NCBI RefSeq assembly: GCF_004851605.1
Contig: NZ_CP031093.1
Coordinates: forward strand, 1,488,001-1,552,000
Length of the DNA: 64,000 nt
Direction of reading: 5' to 3'
Origin: Hydrocarboniclastica marina
Lineage (GTDB): Bacteria > Pseudomonadota > Gammaproteobacteria > Pseudomonadales > Oleiphilaceae
The position numbers and the translations under genes are program-made. Shown in pieces: positions 26,995-36,660 of the stretch. Below the pieces are notes generated by a model. It was given only the letters and a program-made list of their open reading frames with translations. It was not told the origin of the DNA and ran no database searches. How positions within the stretch are numbered: position 1 is the stretch's first letter; the number at the start of each line of letters is the position of its first letter.

Positions 26995-28866
26995 CTATCT
27001 GCCGATGTTTTCGAAGCCCGGAGTCTGCCCGACTTTCTTCAGGTGCGCGCTGAACGCTTCCCGATCCATCTCCCCCAGCACACGTAATGATTTGATCTCC
27101 TGACCTTTTGCATCAAAAAAGAGAATCGCGGGCGGGCCGAACAGACCAAACCGATCCAGCAGCGCACGCTGATCGGCACTGTTTTCGGTGAGGTCAATCT
27201 GAAGCAGGGCGAAATCCGAGAGCTGTTCGGCAATGTCGGGATCCGAAAATACGTTTCTCTCCATTATTTTGCAGCTGATGCACCAGTCGGCGTAGAAATC
27301 GAACATTACCGGCTGTCCATCAGCTGCCGCCAGGCGGGTTTCCAGTTCGGCAGGGTCGGCGAAACGGTCAAAACCGGCATGAGTGACCGCATCGATTGCT
27401 GATCCTGCCCGTGCACTCGAAGTCTGAAACGGGCTCAACGGCTGTAGTGGGTCGCGGGCGCCGGCGAGAGCGCCAATCAGCATCAGCAAACCGGTAGCAA
27501 ACAATATCAGACCCAACGCCCGGCGGGTGCGTTCGAGGCCGCCCGGGGCCGCCTCGAAAGCGCCCAGTTGGGTGCCGGTGAAGATGGCCAGCGCACCCCA
27601 GAGCCCAACTGTGACCGCCGGCGGGATCAGTCGTTCAAGCAACCACAGGGCAATGGCCAGCATCAGTATCCCGAACCCGCCTTTGACCGTCGCCAGCCAC
27701 GGGCCGGTTCGAGGAATGAACCGACGCCCGCCTGTGCCAACTATCAGTAGCGGCACCCCCATGCCGAGCCCGAGCATGAGCAGCGCCAGACCTCCAAGCA
27801 ATGCATCCTGTGTCGTGCCGATGTAGACCAGCGCTCCAGCCAGGGGTGCAGAGACACAGGGTGAGACAATAAGCGCAGAGAAGGCGCCGATGCCAAAAAC
27901 GCTGGCTAAGCGTCCGCCGCTCAACCGCGCGCTCTTTTGCGAAAGGCGATCCCGTATCGCTGCTGGCAACTGCAGGTCGTAAAGGCCAAACATCGCCAGG
28001 GCAAAAACAATAAACAGAAACGCTACGGTGCCGAGCGCCCACGGTGACTGCAAGTACATCTGTACATTGAAACTGGCACCGAGGAGCCCGGTAATGACCC
28101 CAGCGGCGGCGTAGGTGATTGCCATTCCCAGCACATAAGCCAGTGACAGCCCAAACGCCTGCAGAGTTGAGATCTGGCGAGCACCGGCCACGATTGCTGA
28201 AACGATGGGAATCATCGGGAGTACACACGGGGTAAATGTCAGACCCAAGCCCAACACGAAAAACGCGAGGGCGACCCAGACGGGGTTTGCCGCGGTCAGG
28301 AAGGTGGCCAGATCGGCTGCAGAATCGAGCGAGCGCCAACTTGCGGTTGCTCCAGCGGCTTCGTTGCCACCGGCTGGCTCCCCACCTTCACCTGTTCCGC
28401 TGACATAGAGCAGTTCCCGCGTTTCAGGGGGATAGCACAGGCCTGCTTCCGCACAGCCCTGGAACGTGACGAAGAGCTGGGCCTCAGTTGAAGGCCCTGT
28501 CAGCGTTACAGGCACCCGAACCTCAATGGCGTCATAGAAGACGGGCGTGGCGCCGAAATAGGGGTCTTCTTTCAACTCACCTTTTCTTGCGAACTCAAGC
28601 GCCCCAATCTCAACATCGGCACCGGGAGCGGTTACCTCGATGCGGTCCTGGTATAAGTAGTATCCGGGCGCCACCCCCCAGGTCAGTACCAGGCCGTTTT
28701 CATCCAGGCTCTCAGAGAAAGGAAAGGCCTGCTCAACCGGCAGATACGCTTCACCCGATGCGGAACCGAAAAAACGCCTGGGCTCGGCATTGGCTAAGTC
28801 GAAAGTCAGCAGTAATAACACAGTCAGCGCCACGAGCGCCTTGGCAGGCGTAGGGCAAGACGGCAT
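26995..28866 (-). CDS. dsbD: Thiol:disulfide interchange protein DsbD
   Basis: DsbD carries electrons from cytoplasmic thioredoxin to periplasmic disulfide reductases. The 623 residues show a signal peptide (about 1-25), a periplasmic N-terminal domain with the CAEAGLCYPPE cysteine pair near 130, and an eight-helix membrane part with FTPCVLPMIPI and SPCVSAPLAGA. A C-terminal thioredoxin-like domain has DWCISCKIMERNVF near 540. All three cysteine pairs are present. ATG 28866 is chosen for the signal peptide; it has no clear ribosome-binding sequence, and further in-frame starts exist up to 29082. Confidence 0.95.
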   Translation of the reverse strand: MPSCPTPAKALVALTVLLLLTFDLANAEPRRFFGSASGEAYLPVEQAFPFSESLDENGLVLTWGVAPGYYLYQDRIEVTAPGADVEIGALEFARKGELKEDPYFGATPVFYDAIEVRVPVTLTGPSTEAQLFVTFQGCAEAGLCYPPETRELLYVSGTGEGGEPAGGNEAAGATASWRSLDSAADLATFLTAANPVWVALAFFVLGLGLTFTPCVLPMIPIVSAIVAGARQISTLQAFGLSLAYVLGMAITYAAAGVITGLLGASFNVQMYLQSPWALGTVAFLFIVFALAMFGLYDLQLPAAIRDRLSQKSARLSGGRLASVFGIGAFSALIVSPCVSAPLAGALVYIGTTQDALLGGLALLMLGLGMGVPLLIVGTGGRRFIPRTGPWLATVKGGFGILMLAIALWLLERLIPPAVTVGLWGALAIFTGTQLGAFEAAPGGLERTRRALGLILFATGLLMLIGALAGARDPLQPLSPFQTSSARAGSAIDAVTHAGFDRFADPAELETRLAAADGQPVMFDFYADWCISCKIMERNVFSDPDIAEQLSDFALLQIDLTENSADQRALLDRFGLFGPPAILFFDAKGQEIKSLRVLGEMDREAFSAHLKKVGQTPGFENIGR

Positions 28867-29111
28867 TCGATGGGCAAGGAAGGGTTTGACTGACAAAGAT
28901 GAACCACCTACAGCTTCGCAGAAATGAACGGTTGGCCGGGTCCCGCGTCGGGCCGGCATTACAGTAACTGACTGAGGCCCGGCACTACGCCGCAACTGAT
29001 GCATGTGCAACTGGATGACGTAGCGTTTGCAGCGTAACATCGCCGGGTACAGTAACACTTCGAACGGGTCAATAACCGACACGTCTCGATGAACAGTGAG
29101 CTTGACCTGGC

Positions 29112-29669
29112 ATGATCCACGACTATAACGATCTGATCCGCTTGTTCAACGGTTTGTTCCGCGATGCAGAAAATACTGTTCTGGTAGCGGGTGCGGGTGA
29201 GCCGCTTTATCAGCCCGCTGACGGGAGTTGTGCTGAGGACCGTGTTATATTCGCTAATGGTTTTTTCGCGAGTGCCCTGCACGAGGTAAGCCACTGGTGC
29301 ATCGCCGGCGCGGCTCGGCGGCGCCTGGTCGATTTTGGCTATTGGTATCGGCCTGATGGCCGCACGGCTGACCAACAGCTTGAGTTCGAACGCGTGGAGG
29401 TTAAACCTCAGGCACTGGAATGGATATTTTCTGTCGCGTCAGGATCCCGTTTCACATTGAGCCTGGATAATCTGTCCGGCGGCCGCTCGGGTGCTGAGGA
29501 ACTGTTTCGTCGAAACGTCGAGCGCCAGGCCCAGCGGTATATCCTGGAAGGCATGCCCCGACGGGCTCTGCTTTTCCAGCAGGCGCTGGTACGGCACTAC
29601 CGCGGTGGGGAGCCGGTGCGAGCCAGCGAGCTTCATTTTTTCATGCCGTCCGCGGCGCAGAGCGCCTGA
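29112..29669 (+). CDS. epmC: Elongation factor P hydroxylase EpmC (YfcM)
   Basis: EpmC hydroxylates the lysylated residue of elongation factor P, after EpmA and EpmB. The 185 residues carry the ALHEVSHWCIAGAARR motif near 60, with the metal histidines, DFGYWYRPDGR, and FERVEVKPQALEW with the acidic ligand. Length matches the family. EpmA, EpmB and EF-P are not in this window. It is followed 28 bases later by rhlB. Confidence 0.9.
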   Translation: MIHDYNDLIRLFNGLFRDAENTVLVAGAGEPLYQPADGSCAEDRVIFANGFFASALHEVSHWCIAGAARRRLVDFGYWYRPDGRTADQQLEFERVEVKPQALEWIFSVASGSRFTLSLDNLSGGRSGAEELFRRNVERQAQRYILEGMPRRALLFQQALVRHYRGGEPVRASELHFFMPSAAQSA

Positions 29670-29697
29670 TGACTGGCTGTAGCCCAAGTGACCAATT

Positions 29698-31026
29698 ATG
29701 AGTGAGATTGAGCAAACCAGCGCCACCCCGACTTCGATGACGGAAGCCGGGGCAGAGGCGCCTGTAATAGTACACCGGACCCGGTTTTCGGAGTTTGATC
29801 TCGACAGCAGTGTTCAGCGGGCCATAGCTGACCTGGGCTTCGAATTCTGTACCGGAATCCAGGCTGAAACCTTGCCCTTTACGCTCGCGGGCAAGGATCT
29901 GATAGGCCAGGCACAGACCGGTACGGGTAAAACAGCCGCTTTCCTGATCACGGCCATACAGAGCCTCCAGCGTAATCCAATTGCATTTGAAGAGCGCTTC
30001 GCCAGCGAGCCGCGGGTGCTGGCTCTGGCTCCTACCCGTGAACTGGCGCTACAGATCGCCAAGGACGCTGAGCAGTTGACCCGTCATACGGGACATAACG
30101 TGGTAACGACTATCGGTGGCATGAACTACGAAAGGCAAAGGGAACAGCTACGCAATGAGGTGGTCGACATATTGGTGGCCACACCGGGCCGCCTGCTGGA
30201 CTTCCTCGGTAGTCAGGACGTCTTTCTGGACCAGCTCGACCTGCTCATTATCGACGAAGCAGACCGCATGCTGGACATGGGCTTCATTCCGGACGTCAAA
30301 CGGATCCTGCGCAAGTGCACGCCGAAGGATGAACGCCAGACGCTCCTGTTCAGCGCGACATTTAACCAGGATGTCCTTAACCTGGCCTCAATGTGGACAA
30401 GCTCCGCCGAGTTTGTCGAAATCAAGCCCGACCAGAAGACTGCAGAGCGCGTAAAACAGGTCGTCTATATGGTGAGCGAGCGCGACAAGCTGAAGGTGCT
30501 TTACAACTATGTCGCCAAGGACCAGGTGGAGCGGGCTATCGTTTTTGCGAACAGGCGCGACCAGACCCGTTTTCTGGACGAGAATCTGCGAAATCAGGGC
30601 GTCAGTGTGGCCGTGATGTCGGGCGAGGTCGCCCAGAATAAGCGCGTGCGCACACTTGATGACTTCAAAGCCGGGCGAATAAAAGTACTGGTCGCGACAG
30701 ATGTAGCCGGCCGAGGCATCCACGTGGATAACGTAACGCACGTGTTCAATTACAACCTGCCGGAAAACGCCGAAGACTATGTCCACCGCATCGGCCGCAC
30801 CGCGCGGGCAGGGGAGTCGGGCACGTCTATCAGTTTTGCCGGCGAAGACGACGCATTTGCACTCCCGGAGATAGAGAAGTATATCGGTCAGAAGCTTGAC
30901 TGTGTGATACCGGAAGACGAGCTTATGGCGGAGATGCCCAAAGCTGTTATTCGTCCGCAACGACGGCCCCCCAGTGGTAGCCGTTCCGGCAGCCCGCGCC
31001 GCAGCCCCTCGCGCTCAACGCAATAG
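29698..31026 (+). CDS. rhlB: ATP-dependent RNA helicase RhlB
   Basis: RhlB is a DEAD-box helicase that works with the RNA degradosome. The 442 residues have the Q motif (GIQAETLPFTLAGKD near 52), Walker A AQTGTGKT near 75, PTRELA, IIDEADRM, SAT near 220, and motif VI HRIGRTARAG near 365. The C-terminus is rich in proline, serine and arginine. An extra acidic N-terminal stretch of about 30 residues precedes the core. Placement after epmC and before pdxB agrees with Pseudomonas order. Confidence 0.93.
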   Translation: MSEIEQTSATPTSMTEAGAEAPVIVHRTRFSEFDLDSSVQRAIADLGFEFCTGIQAETLPFTLAGKDLIGQAQTGTGKTAAFLITAIQSLQRNPIAFEERFASEPRVLALAPTRELALQIAKDAEQLTRHTGHNVVTTIGGMNYERQREQLRNEVVDILVATPGRLLDFLGSQDVFLDQLDLLIIDEADRMLDMGFIPDVKRILRKCTPKDERQTLLFSATFNQDVLNLASMWTSSAEFVEIKPDQKTAERVKQVVYMVSERDKLKVLYNYVAKDQVERAIVFANRRDQTRFLDENLRNQGVSVAVMSGEVAQNKRVRTLDDFKAGRIKVLVATDVAGRGIHVDNVTHVFNYNLPENAEDYVHRIGRTARAGESGTSISFAGEDDAFALPEIEKYIGQKLDCVIPEDELMAEMPKAVIRPQRRPPSGSRSGSPRRSPSRSTQ

Positions 31027-31095
31027 ACGGCCTCATAACGTCGACGCGGCAGTTGCCCGCGCTTCGACGGCCCAACCCAAGCTAGAGGTGCCGCG

Positions 31096-32238
31096 ATGCA
31101 CATCGTAGCCGATGAGAACATTCCCCTCCTGAACGAGTTCTTCGCTGATATCGGGACCATTACCCGGCTGCCGGGCCGCATGATTCGGCCGGAGGACGTG
31201 CAAAAGGCTGAGGTGCTGCTGGTACGTTCGGTTACTCACGTGGATAGCAGTCTCCTCGCCAACTCATCAGTAAAGTTCGTGGGCACCGCGACAATAGGTA
31301 CTGACCACGTTGACGAAAAGTGGCTGGAGCAACAGGGCATAGCCTTTGCTGCCGCGCCGGGGTGCAATGCCGAGGCGGTGGTCCAATACGTCATCAGCTG
31401 CCTCTCGCTGCACGCTGAGCTCAATGGTGAGCCCTGGGCGCGCCCCCGTGTAGGCATCATCGGCTGCGGTAACGTCGGCGGCCGGTTGCGAGAGCGCCTG
31501 GACAAGCTTGGCTTTCAAGTAGTTGCCTGTGATCCGTTGCTTGAGAAAACGGCAGAGGGTGAGTTTTCCGACCTTGACCAGGCGCTCGACTGCGACGTCA
31601 TAACCTTGCATACACCGCTGACCCGGGAAGGGCCTCATCCGACCCATCACCTTCTGAATGAAGACAGGCTGGCCCGCCTGCGGGAAGATCAGTTGCTGAT
31701 TAACACCAGCCGCGGCAGCGTAATCGACACCGATGCGCTGGCAGCCCGGCTGTCCGCGGCGGGTGCCCCAACCGTGATCCTTGACGTGTGGGAGAACGAG
31801 CCACAGATCAGCACTGAGCTACTGGAGAAAGTCTGGCTGGGCACACCGCACATCGCCGGTTACACACTGGAAGGCAAGGCCAACGGGACCGGCATGATCT
31901 ACCAGGCCCTGAGCCGTTATCTTGGTCTGCCGGTAAGAAAGAAAGCCGGACAGTTCATGCCCGACCCGGGGCTCAGCAGAATGACATTCACCAGTGAAGC
32001 ACACCGTGAAGAAGCCCTTGCGCTTGCAATCAGGGCGACCTATGACCCCAGGCGTGATGACACTGCGTTGCGTCGAACGCTTCGGCTGCCAGATGAACGG
32101 CGTGCCGCGGCTTTTGATGAAATGCGCAAGAAATACCGGACCAGACGGGAATTCGCCAGTATCCGACTGCAGCTCAAGGGAACCGCAAACGAACTACAGC
32201 ATTCGTTCAAGACGCTGGGATTCAGAATAAAGAGCTGA
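31096..32238 (+). CDS. pdxB: Erythronate-4-phosphate dehydrogenase PdxB
   Basis: PdxB catalyses the second step of the deoxyxylulose-5-phosphate-independent pyridoxal phosphate route. The 380 residues show the D-2-hydroxyacid dehydrogenase fold with the NAD motif GIIGCGNVGGRL near 115, the catalytic arginine in NTSRGSVIDT near 202, and histidine in LGTPHIAGYTLEGKANGT near 250. A C-terminal dimerisation domain ends in LGFRIKS. AGAGGTG precedes ATG 31096. A hairpin at 32333 may end the transcript. Confidence 0.97.
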   Translation: MHIVADENIPLLNEFFADIGTITRLPGRMIRPEDVQKAEVLLVRSVTHVDSSLLANSSVKFVGTATIGTDHVDEKWLEQQGIAFAAAPGCNAEAVVQYVISCLSLHAELNGEPWARPRVGIIGCGNVGGRLRERLDKLGFQVVACDPLLEKTAEGEFSDLDQALDCDVITLHTPLTREGPHPTHHLLNEDRLARLREDQLLINTSRGSVIDTDALAARLSAAGAPTVILDVWENEPQISTELLEKVWLGTPHIAGYTLEGKANGTGMIYQALSRYLGLPVRKKAGQFMPDPGLSRMTFTSEAHREEALALAIRATYDPRRDDTALRRTLRLPDERRAAAFDEMRKKYRTRREFASIRLQLKGTANELQHSFKTLGFRIKS

Positions 32239-32332
32239 ATGGGCCTGAAAGTCGAACGCGGCTCGTCCTGGAAGCACATTTACTCGGCTGAGCTGCGCCA
32301 AAGCTAGCGATGGGGTGATTCTTGCGGGGTTT

Positions 32333-32367
32333 GCGGCCCGCACAGAGGTGTGGGCCGTATATCTTTT
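32333..32367 (+). terminator. Possible terminator after pdxB
   Basis: A strong stem CGGCCC/GGGCCG is extended by ACA/TGT across a two-base bulge and followed by ATATCTTTT. It lies between the convergent pdxB and htpX. The T-run is short. Confidence 0.5.
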
Positions 32368-32389
32368 CTACAACTACAGTTCAGCCCGC

Positions 32390-33268
32390 TTAGCGACCCT
32401 GTTGCAACGCCGCGATCCGATCCTCAAGCGGCGGGTGACTTGAGAACAGAGCGGCCAGGCCTCCCCTTTGGCCCATATTGATGCCGAAGGCCTTCATGGT
32501 GTCGGGCATCTGGTCCGGCGCCTCGGACTCGGCACGCAAGCGATTGAGCGCCGCAACCATGGCGCTATTCCCCACCAGGCCTGCGCTGGCCGCGTCGGCG
32601 CGAAACTCGCGCCAGCGCGAGAACCACATGACGATAATACTCGCGAGGATACCCAGCACCAGTTCCGCTGCAATGGTAGCAATGAAAAAGCCCATGCCGT
32701 GGCCGCTCTCGTTCTTGAAAATCGCCCGGTCGACAAAGCTGCCGATGATGCGTGCGAAAAAGATAACGAAGGTGTTCACGACGCCCTGTATCAGGGTGAG
32801 CGTTACCATGTCTCCGTTGGCGACGTGGCCAACCTCGTGGGCCAGCACCGCCCGGGCTTCTTCCTTGGTGAAACGGTTGAGCAGTCCCTGACTGACCGCG
32901 ACCAGGGCAGCGTTCTTGTTCCAGCCTGTGGCAAACGCATTGGCCTGCTTCGCCGGAAAGATGCCCACTTCCGGCATGCCGATCTTTGCCTCACGGGCCA
33001 GTTCAGCAACCGTCTCCATTAACCAGCGTTCCTGGGCGTTGGCGGGCTGTTCAATGATCACGGTGCCGGTGGAGCGCTTGGCCATCCATTTTGAAAGCAG
33101 CAGCGATACGAACGCACCGCCGAAACCGAAGATCGCTGCGAAGACCAGCAAGGCATTCAGGTCGAGGCCCTGTTCGTTCAGATAGCCGTCGAAGCCCAGC
33201 AGACGCAGGGTAACGCTTGCGACGATGATGACGGCAAGGTTTGTGGCGAGAAATAGAAGGATTCTCAT
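32390..33268 (-). CDS. htpX: Membrane-bound zinc metalloprotease HtpX
   Basis: HtpX is an inner-membrane protease for damaged membrane proteins. The 292 residues show two N-terminal spans, the HEVGH zinc motif near 143 in [13 protein letters not shown], a second pair of membrane segments, and the third zinc ligand in the FRADAASAG region. The C-terminus has [16 protein letters not shown], a family signature. Length agrees with E. coli HtpX. Together with Lon, ClpAP and ClpXP it adds to the proteolysis set of this window. Confidence 0.97.
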   Translation of the reverse strand: MRILLFLATNLAVIIVASVTLRLLGFDGYLNEQGLDLNALLVFAAIFGFGGAFVSLLLSKWMAKRSTGTVIIEQPANAQERWLMETVAELAREAKIGMPEVGIFPAKQANAFATGWNKNAALVAVSQGLLNRFTKEEARAVLAHEVGHVANGDMVTLTLIQGVVNTFVIFFARIIGSFVDRAIFKNESGHGMGFFIATIAAELVLGILASIIVMWFSRWREFRADAASAGLVGNSAMVAALNRLRAESEAPDQMPDTMKAFGINMGQRGGLAALFSSHPPLEDRIAALQQGR

Positions 33269-33418
33269 AAAGGTGGCTTACGCTCCAATGGTCCAGTACA
33301 GACCCTATTGTCGGGGCACCCGCGCCGAAATCAAGCGTACTTGTCCTAAGCTTCCGCGTAGCTGAGACATTGAGAACCTGGCCCGAGCAAAATGCCTTTT
33401 AGCTCGATGGGCAGAAAA

Positions 33419-33850
33419 TCAGGTAGGAAAAATCACATTCCGGACGACACGGCTGATGGTAAGCGTGTTGCCAGAATTCAGCGCACGCCGTAGCCGGTCG
33501 ATCTGAAGTTGGGGTTCCCCATGAGACGCGCTGGAACTTTTTGCTGCCGTGCCCGACTCGGGTAGGGCGAAACTACTCAGAACGGTAAAAGCCCGCTCAG
33601 TCAGTGTCGCCTGATCAATTGCAAGCTGACCGATAGTGTCCACGTAGCGCAGCCAGCCTTCCTCCGCCAGCCAGAGCATGGCGCCAAAACAGGCCAGATG
33701 GCGCTTCGAGTGCAAGCCGAACTCATCCGGCCGGTCGTCACCGGCGATGTCTTCGACGTAGACACTGCTTTTACGGGGAAAGGCACCGTAAAGCTGGGCA
33801 AGAACCAGTGCCGTATCCTTGTAGAATTCGTCAATGTGCAGATCAGGCAT
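33419..33850 (-). CDS. Conserved hypothetical protein between htpX and alaA
   Basis: This is a 143-residue soluble protein with no motif I can name. It begins MPDLHIDEFYKDTALVL and has mixed helix content, with a serine/alanine-rich linker near 105. No signal peptide or membrane segment is seen. Its place between htpX and alaA corresponds to the position of a conserved hypothetical gene in P. aeruginosa (PA2829), which argues for a real gene. ATG 33850 is used. Confidence 0.65.
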   Translation of the reverse strand: MPDLHIDEFYKDTALVLAQLYGAFPRKSSVYVEDIAGDDRPDEFGLHSKRHLACFGAMLWLAEEGWLRYVDTIGQLAIDQATLTERAFTVLSSFALPESGTAAKSSSASHGEPQLQIDRLRRALNSGNTLTISRVVRNVIFPT

Positions 33851-33894
33851 GCCCGTATACCGCCTTTAGTCGCTGAATGCCGTGGCCCGCTGCG

Positions 33895-35109
33895 TCACTG
33901 GCTGTACTGACTTAAAAAACGGTCGAGGCGTCCGATGGCATCCTCAAGTACGTCCACCCGCGGCAGAAAGACCACTCTCAGATGCTGCTGATCATCGATA
34001 TTAAAGGCCGAACCCTGGACCAACAGCATCCGCTCCTGGGTCAGCAGGTCGAATACCAGCTTCTCATCGTCGCGTACCGGATGAACCTTCGGGTCGAGGC
34101 GGGGGAAAAGGTACAGGGCGCCCTTGGGCTTTACGCAGCTCACTCCGGGGATCGCGTTAAGCATGTCGCAGGCGAGGTTACGCTGCTCGTAGAGCCTGCC
34201 TTCGGGCGCCACCAGATCATCGATCGACTGGTACCCTCCGAGCGCAGTCTGGATCGCGAACTGGGCCGGGACGTTGGCACACAACCTCATCGAGGCCAGC
34301 ATTTCGATGCCCTCGATCAAGTCCTGCGCCTTGTGCTTGGCGCCGCTGATGATCATCCAGCCGGAGCGATAGCCCGCGGCGCGATAGGATTTCGAGAGGC
34401 CGTTGTAAGTGAAGAACAGCAGGTCGTCGGCAAGCGAGGCCGTCGGCGTATGTTCGACACCGTCGTAGAGTATTTTGTCGTAGATCTCGTCTGACAGGAC
34501 CACAAGATTGTGTTGTCGCGCGACCTCAATAACCTGCATCAGCAGTTCTGTCGAGTAAACGGCGCCGGTTGGGTTGTTCGGGTTTATCAGGACGATGGCG
34601 CGGGTACGCGGCGTGATCTTACTCTTGATGTCGTCTATATCTGGAAACCAGTCCTGCTGCTCATCACAGCGGTAGTGCACTGGCTTCCCGCTGGAAAGCG
34701 TGACGGCCGCGGTCCATAGCGGGTAGTCCGGGGCCGGGATGAGCACTTCATCGCCGGTATTCAGCAGTGCCTGCATTGACATGACGATCAGTTCACTTAC
34801 GCCATTGCCGAGAAAAATATCCTCTATATTGACCCCGTCGATACCGCGCTGCTGGCAGTAGTGCATAACCGCCTTGCGGCCCGAGAACAGGCCTTTGGAC
34901 TCACAGTAACCCTGGGCCAGCGGCAGGTTGTAGATGACGTCCTGCTGGATCTCCTCGGGCACATCGAGGCCGAACGGGGCCGGATTGCCGATGTTAAGCT
35001 TGAGAATGCGGTGGCCTTCGTCTTCCAGCCGACGCGCCTCGCGCATGACGTTGCCGCGGATTTCGTAACAGACGTTCTCTAGCTTGGCGGACTTCTTGAA
35101 AACTTGCAT
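33895..35109 (-). CDS. alaA: Pyridoxal-phosphate aminotransferase AlaA
   Basis: AlaA forms alanine from pyruvate and glutamate. The 404 residues are a fold-type I aminotransferase with NPNNPTGAVYS near 176, the PLP lysine in NGLSKSYRAAGYR near 240 and the C-terminal RVVFLPR arginine. Length matches E. coli AlaA (405). Start 35109 (MQVFKKSAKLENVCY) follows the family; a TTG four codons upstream lies nearer AAGGAT. It is divergent from msrB, with a 14-base tandem repeat between them. Confidence 0.92.
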   Translation of the reverse strand: MQVFKKSAKLENVCYEIRGNVMREARRLEDEGHRILKLNIGNPAPFGLDVPEEIQQDVIYNLPLAQGYCESKGLFSGRKAVMHYCQQRGIDGVNIEDIFLGNGVSELIVMSMQALLNTGDEVLIPAPDYPLWTAAVTLSSGKPVHYRCDEQQDWFPDIDDIKSKITPRTRAIVLINPNNPTGAVYSTELLMQVIEVARQHNLVVLSDEIYDKILYDGVEHTPTASLADDLLFFTYNGLSKSYRAAGYRSGWMIISGAKHKAQDLIEGIEMLASMRLCANVPAQFAIQTALGGYQSIDDLVAPEGRLYEQRNLACDMLNAIPGVSCVKPKGALYLFPRLDPKVHPVRDDEKLVFDLLTQERMLLVQGSAFNIDDQQHLRVVFLPRVDVLEDAIGRLDRFLSQYSQ

Positions 35110-35165
35110 GATGGTCGGCAATCCTTGGATCGGTGACGCGCCAGCTTATTTGCGAAAGCGAACTT

Positions 35166-35221
35166 GCGAGAATGTGCTGGCAAGAGTGTATCTGCAAGAC
35201 TGTACCTGTAAGAGCACAGAT
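35166..35221. repeat. Four-copy 14-base tandem repeat between alaA and msrB
   Basis: The units GCGAGAATGTGCTG, GCAAGAGTGTATCT, GCAAGACTGTACCT and GTAAGAGCACAGAT follow without gaps. They share a G-N-A-AGA core. They lie 57 bases upstream of alaA and 149 before msrB. They could be an operator array or simple repeat expansion. Confidence 0.65.
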
Positions 35222-35369
35222 ACGCATACTGGCGAAAGCCCGGGCCACCCTCCGCTGACCTGAGCAAGCGAACGCGGGCGTGAGACGAGACATTTACGAC
35301 AGAATAGACACAGTTCGGGCGTTCGGCTAAGCCGGTGCCCCGACTTCTATTGTAGCTGAGGCTCTAGTG

Positions 35370-35777
35370 ATGAAAAAAGTACAGATACCGGATGAAGAGT
35401 GGCAACAGAAGCTGTCCCCAGACGTATACCGGGTAACCCGGCAACGAGGCACAGAGGCGCCCTTCACGGGCGAGTACAACGACTGCAAGGAGGCCGGTAC
35501 CTACAAATGCGCGTGCTGTGGTCAACCCCTGTTTCTGTCGGAACACAAGTATGATTCCGGCTCAGGCTGGCCCAGTTTCTGGCAACCCGTAGCCGGCGAG
35601 AACGTTGAAGCGCACACTGACACCAGCCACGGTATGGTCCGCACGGAGCTGGTCTGCAGTCGCTGCGAAGCTCACCTGGGGCACGTTTTCAACGATGGCC
35701 CGGCGCCGACCGGTGAGCGCTACTGCATCAACTCGGCTTCACTGGAGCTGGATCGGGACGACCGTGAGGAAAAATGA
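35370..35777 (+). CDS. msrB: Peptide-methionine (R)-S-oxide reductase MsrB
   Basis: MsrB repairs methionine-R-sulfoxide in oxidised proteins. The 135 residues have two zinc-binding CxxC pairs (CACCGQPLF near 48 and [10 protein letters not shown] near 96) and the catalytic cysteine in RYCINSASL near 118. ATG 35370 is used; a GTG immediately before it is in frame. Its stop overlaps the next gene by four bases (ATGA). A glutathione peroxidase lies two genes on, making an oxidative-repair group. Confidence 0.96.
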   Translation: MKKVQIPDEEWQQKLSPDVYRVTRQRGTEAPFTGEYNDCKEAGTYKCACCGQPLFLSEHKYDSGSGWPSFWQPVAGENVEAHTDTSHGMVRTELVCSRCEAHLGHVFNDGPAPTGERYCINSASLELDRDDREEK

Positions 35778-36454
35778 CACCCTGGCTTGAGATAGAGCAG
35801 AACGCTCAGCAGAAGCTGGGCGGCGCAGAGGCACTGGCGTTAGTGCTTCCGCCGGTCCTGGACCGCAAGCAGTTGGAAGCCAAACCCGATCGCTGGTTCC
35901 TTTCCGCCATGACCCGTCGAGTATTTCAGGCAGGGATGCAACACCGGGTCATCAACGAACGATGGCCTGCCTTTGAGCGCTATTTCTGGGACTTTGAACC
36001 CGAAAAGCTGATGTTGCTCAGCGAGGAGCAGCTGGAACGGGCGATGCTGGAGCCTGAGTTGATCAGGCACTGGGGTAAGCTAAAAACCATTCCAGCCAAT
36101 GCGGCGGTCATGGTCGACCTTGGCCGGCAAGCGGGAGGCTTCGGCCGTTGGCTAGGGGCATGGTCGGATGAGCAGCTGGTGCTGCTCTGGCGTGACTTGG
36201 CCAGGCAGTTCGTGCGGCTCGGCGGTATGTCTGCCCCGCGCTTCCTGCGGCTGGCAGGATGGGACACGTTCCTTTTGACGGATGATGTCATTCAGGCGCT
36301 CATGCTTTACGGCGTGGTCGACGATAAGCCGACGCGCAAAGCAGATCTGGAGCGGATCAACCGGCAGTTTGTAGCGTGGTGCCGCGAGAGTGGAAGACCG
36401 ATGGCCCACGTGAGTCGCATACTCTCACACGCCGTAGGCCACGCCCGAACCTGA
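35774..36454 (+). CDS. Tag-like (DNA-3-methyladenine glycosylase I family) protein, atypical
   Basis: This 226-residue protein resembles the core of Tag glycosylase, with [28 protein letters not shown] (about 47-75) aligned to the Tag segment that contains its recognition residues. The following [18 protein letters not shown] also aligns. However the conserved glutamate of the Tag LE-x-QAGLSW motif is replaced by arginine, and the tryptophan by histidine. The N-terminal cysteine and YHD zinc-site residues are not seen. The protein may bind DNA without excising 3-methyladenine, or act on something else. It overlaps msrB by four bases, so it is co-translated. Family call is moderate; activity is unknown. 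Confidence 0.6.
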   Translation: MTPWLEIEQNAQQKLGGAEALALVLPPVLDRKQLEAKPDRWFLSAMTRRVFQAGMQHRVINERWPAFERYFWDFEPEKLMLLSEEQLERAMLEPELIRHWGKLKTIPANAAVMVDLGRQAGGFGRWLGAWSDEQLVLLWRDLARQFVRLGGMSAPRFLRLAGWDTFLLTDDVIQALMLYGVVDDKPTRKADLERINRQFVAWCRESGRPMAHVSRILSHAVGHART

Positions 36455-36485
36455 CACCGCCGAACCTGAAACTCCCGAACCGTGA
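36444..36485. repeat. Short imperfect repeat across the 3' end of the Tag-like gene
   Basis: Three CCGAACCTGA-type units follow one another with small spacers, and the first contains the stop codon TGA. They are degenerate after the second copy. Their function is unknown. Confidence 0.5.
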
Positions 36486-36660
36486 ACGATTGATGCTATG
36501 TGCAGCCAACCTGTGTCCGTGGGCAGGCTCACGGGACACTAGCGCTGCAGCTTTGTCCGGCGTATGGTCGGACTCGGCAGAGACGCCCGGCTTCCTTGTC
36601 AAGCCTGAAGCCGGCCAATCAAACAAGTCGTAACTCAGCGATAGCAGATGGAGAGAAGCA

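Noticed and set aside
27635-28339. 234-residue open frame inside dsbD
   Set aside because: Wholly within the DsbD membrane domain and without any family match; a GC-driven shadow frame.
32239-33418. Repeat-rich or mobile element near htpX
   Set aside because: No inverted terminal repeat, transposase or target duplication is present; the gaps are ordinary.
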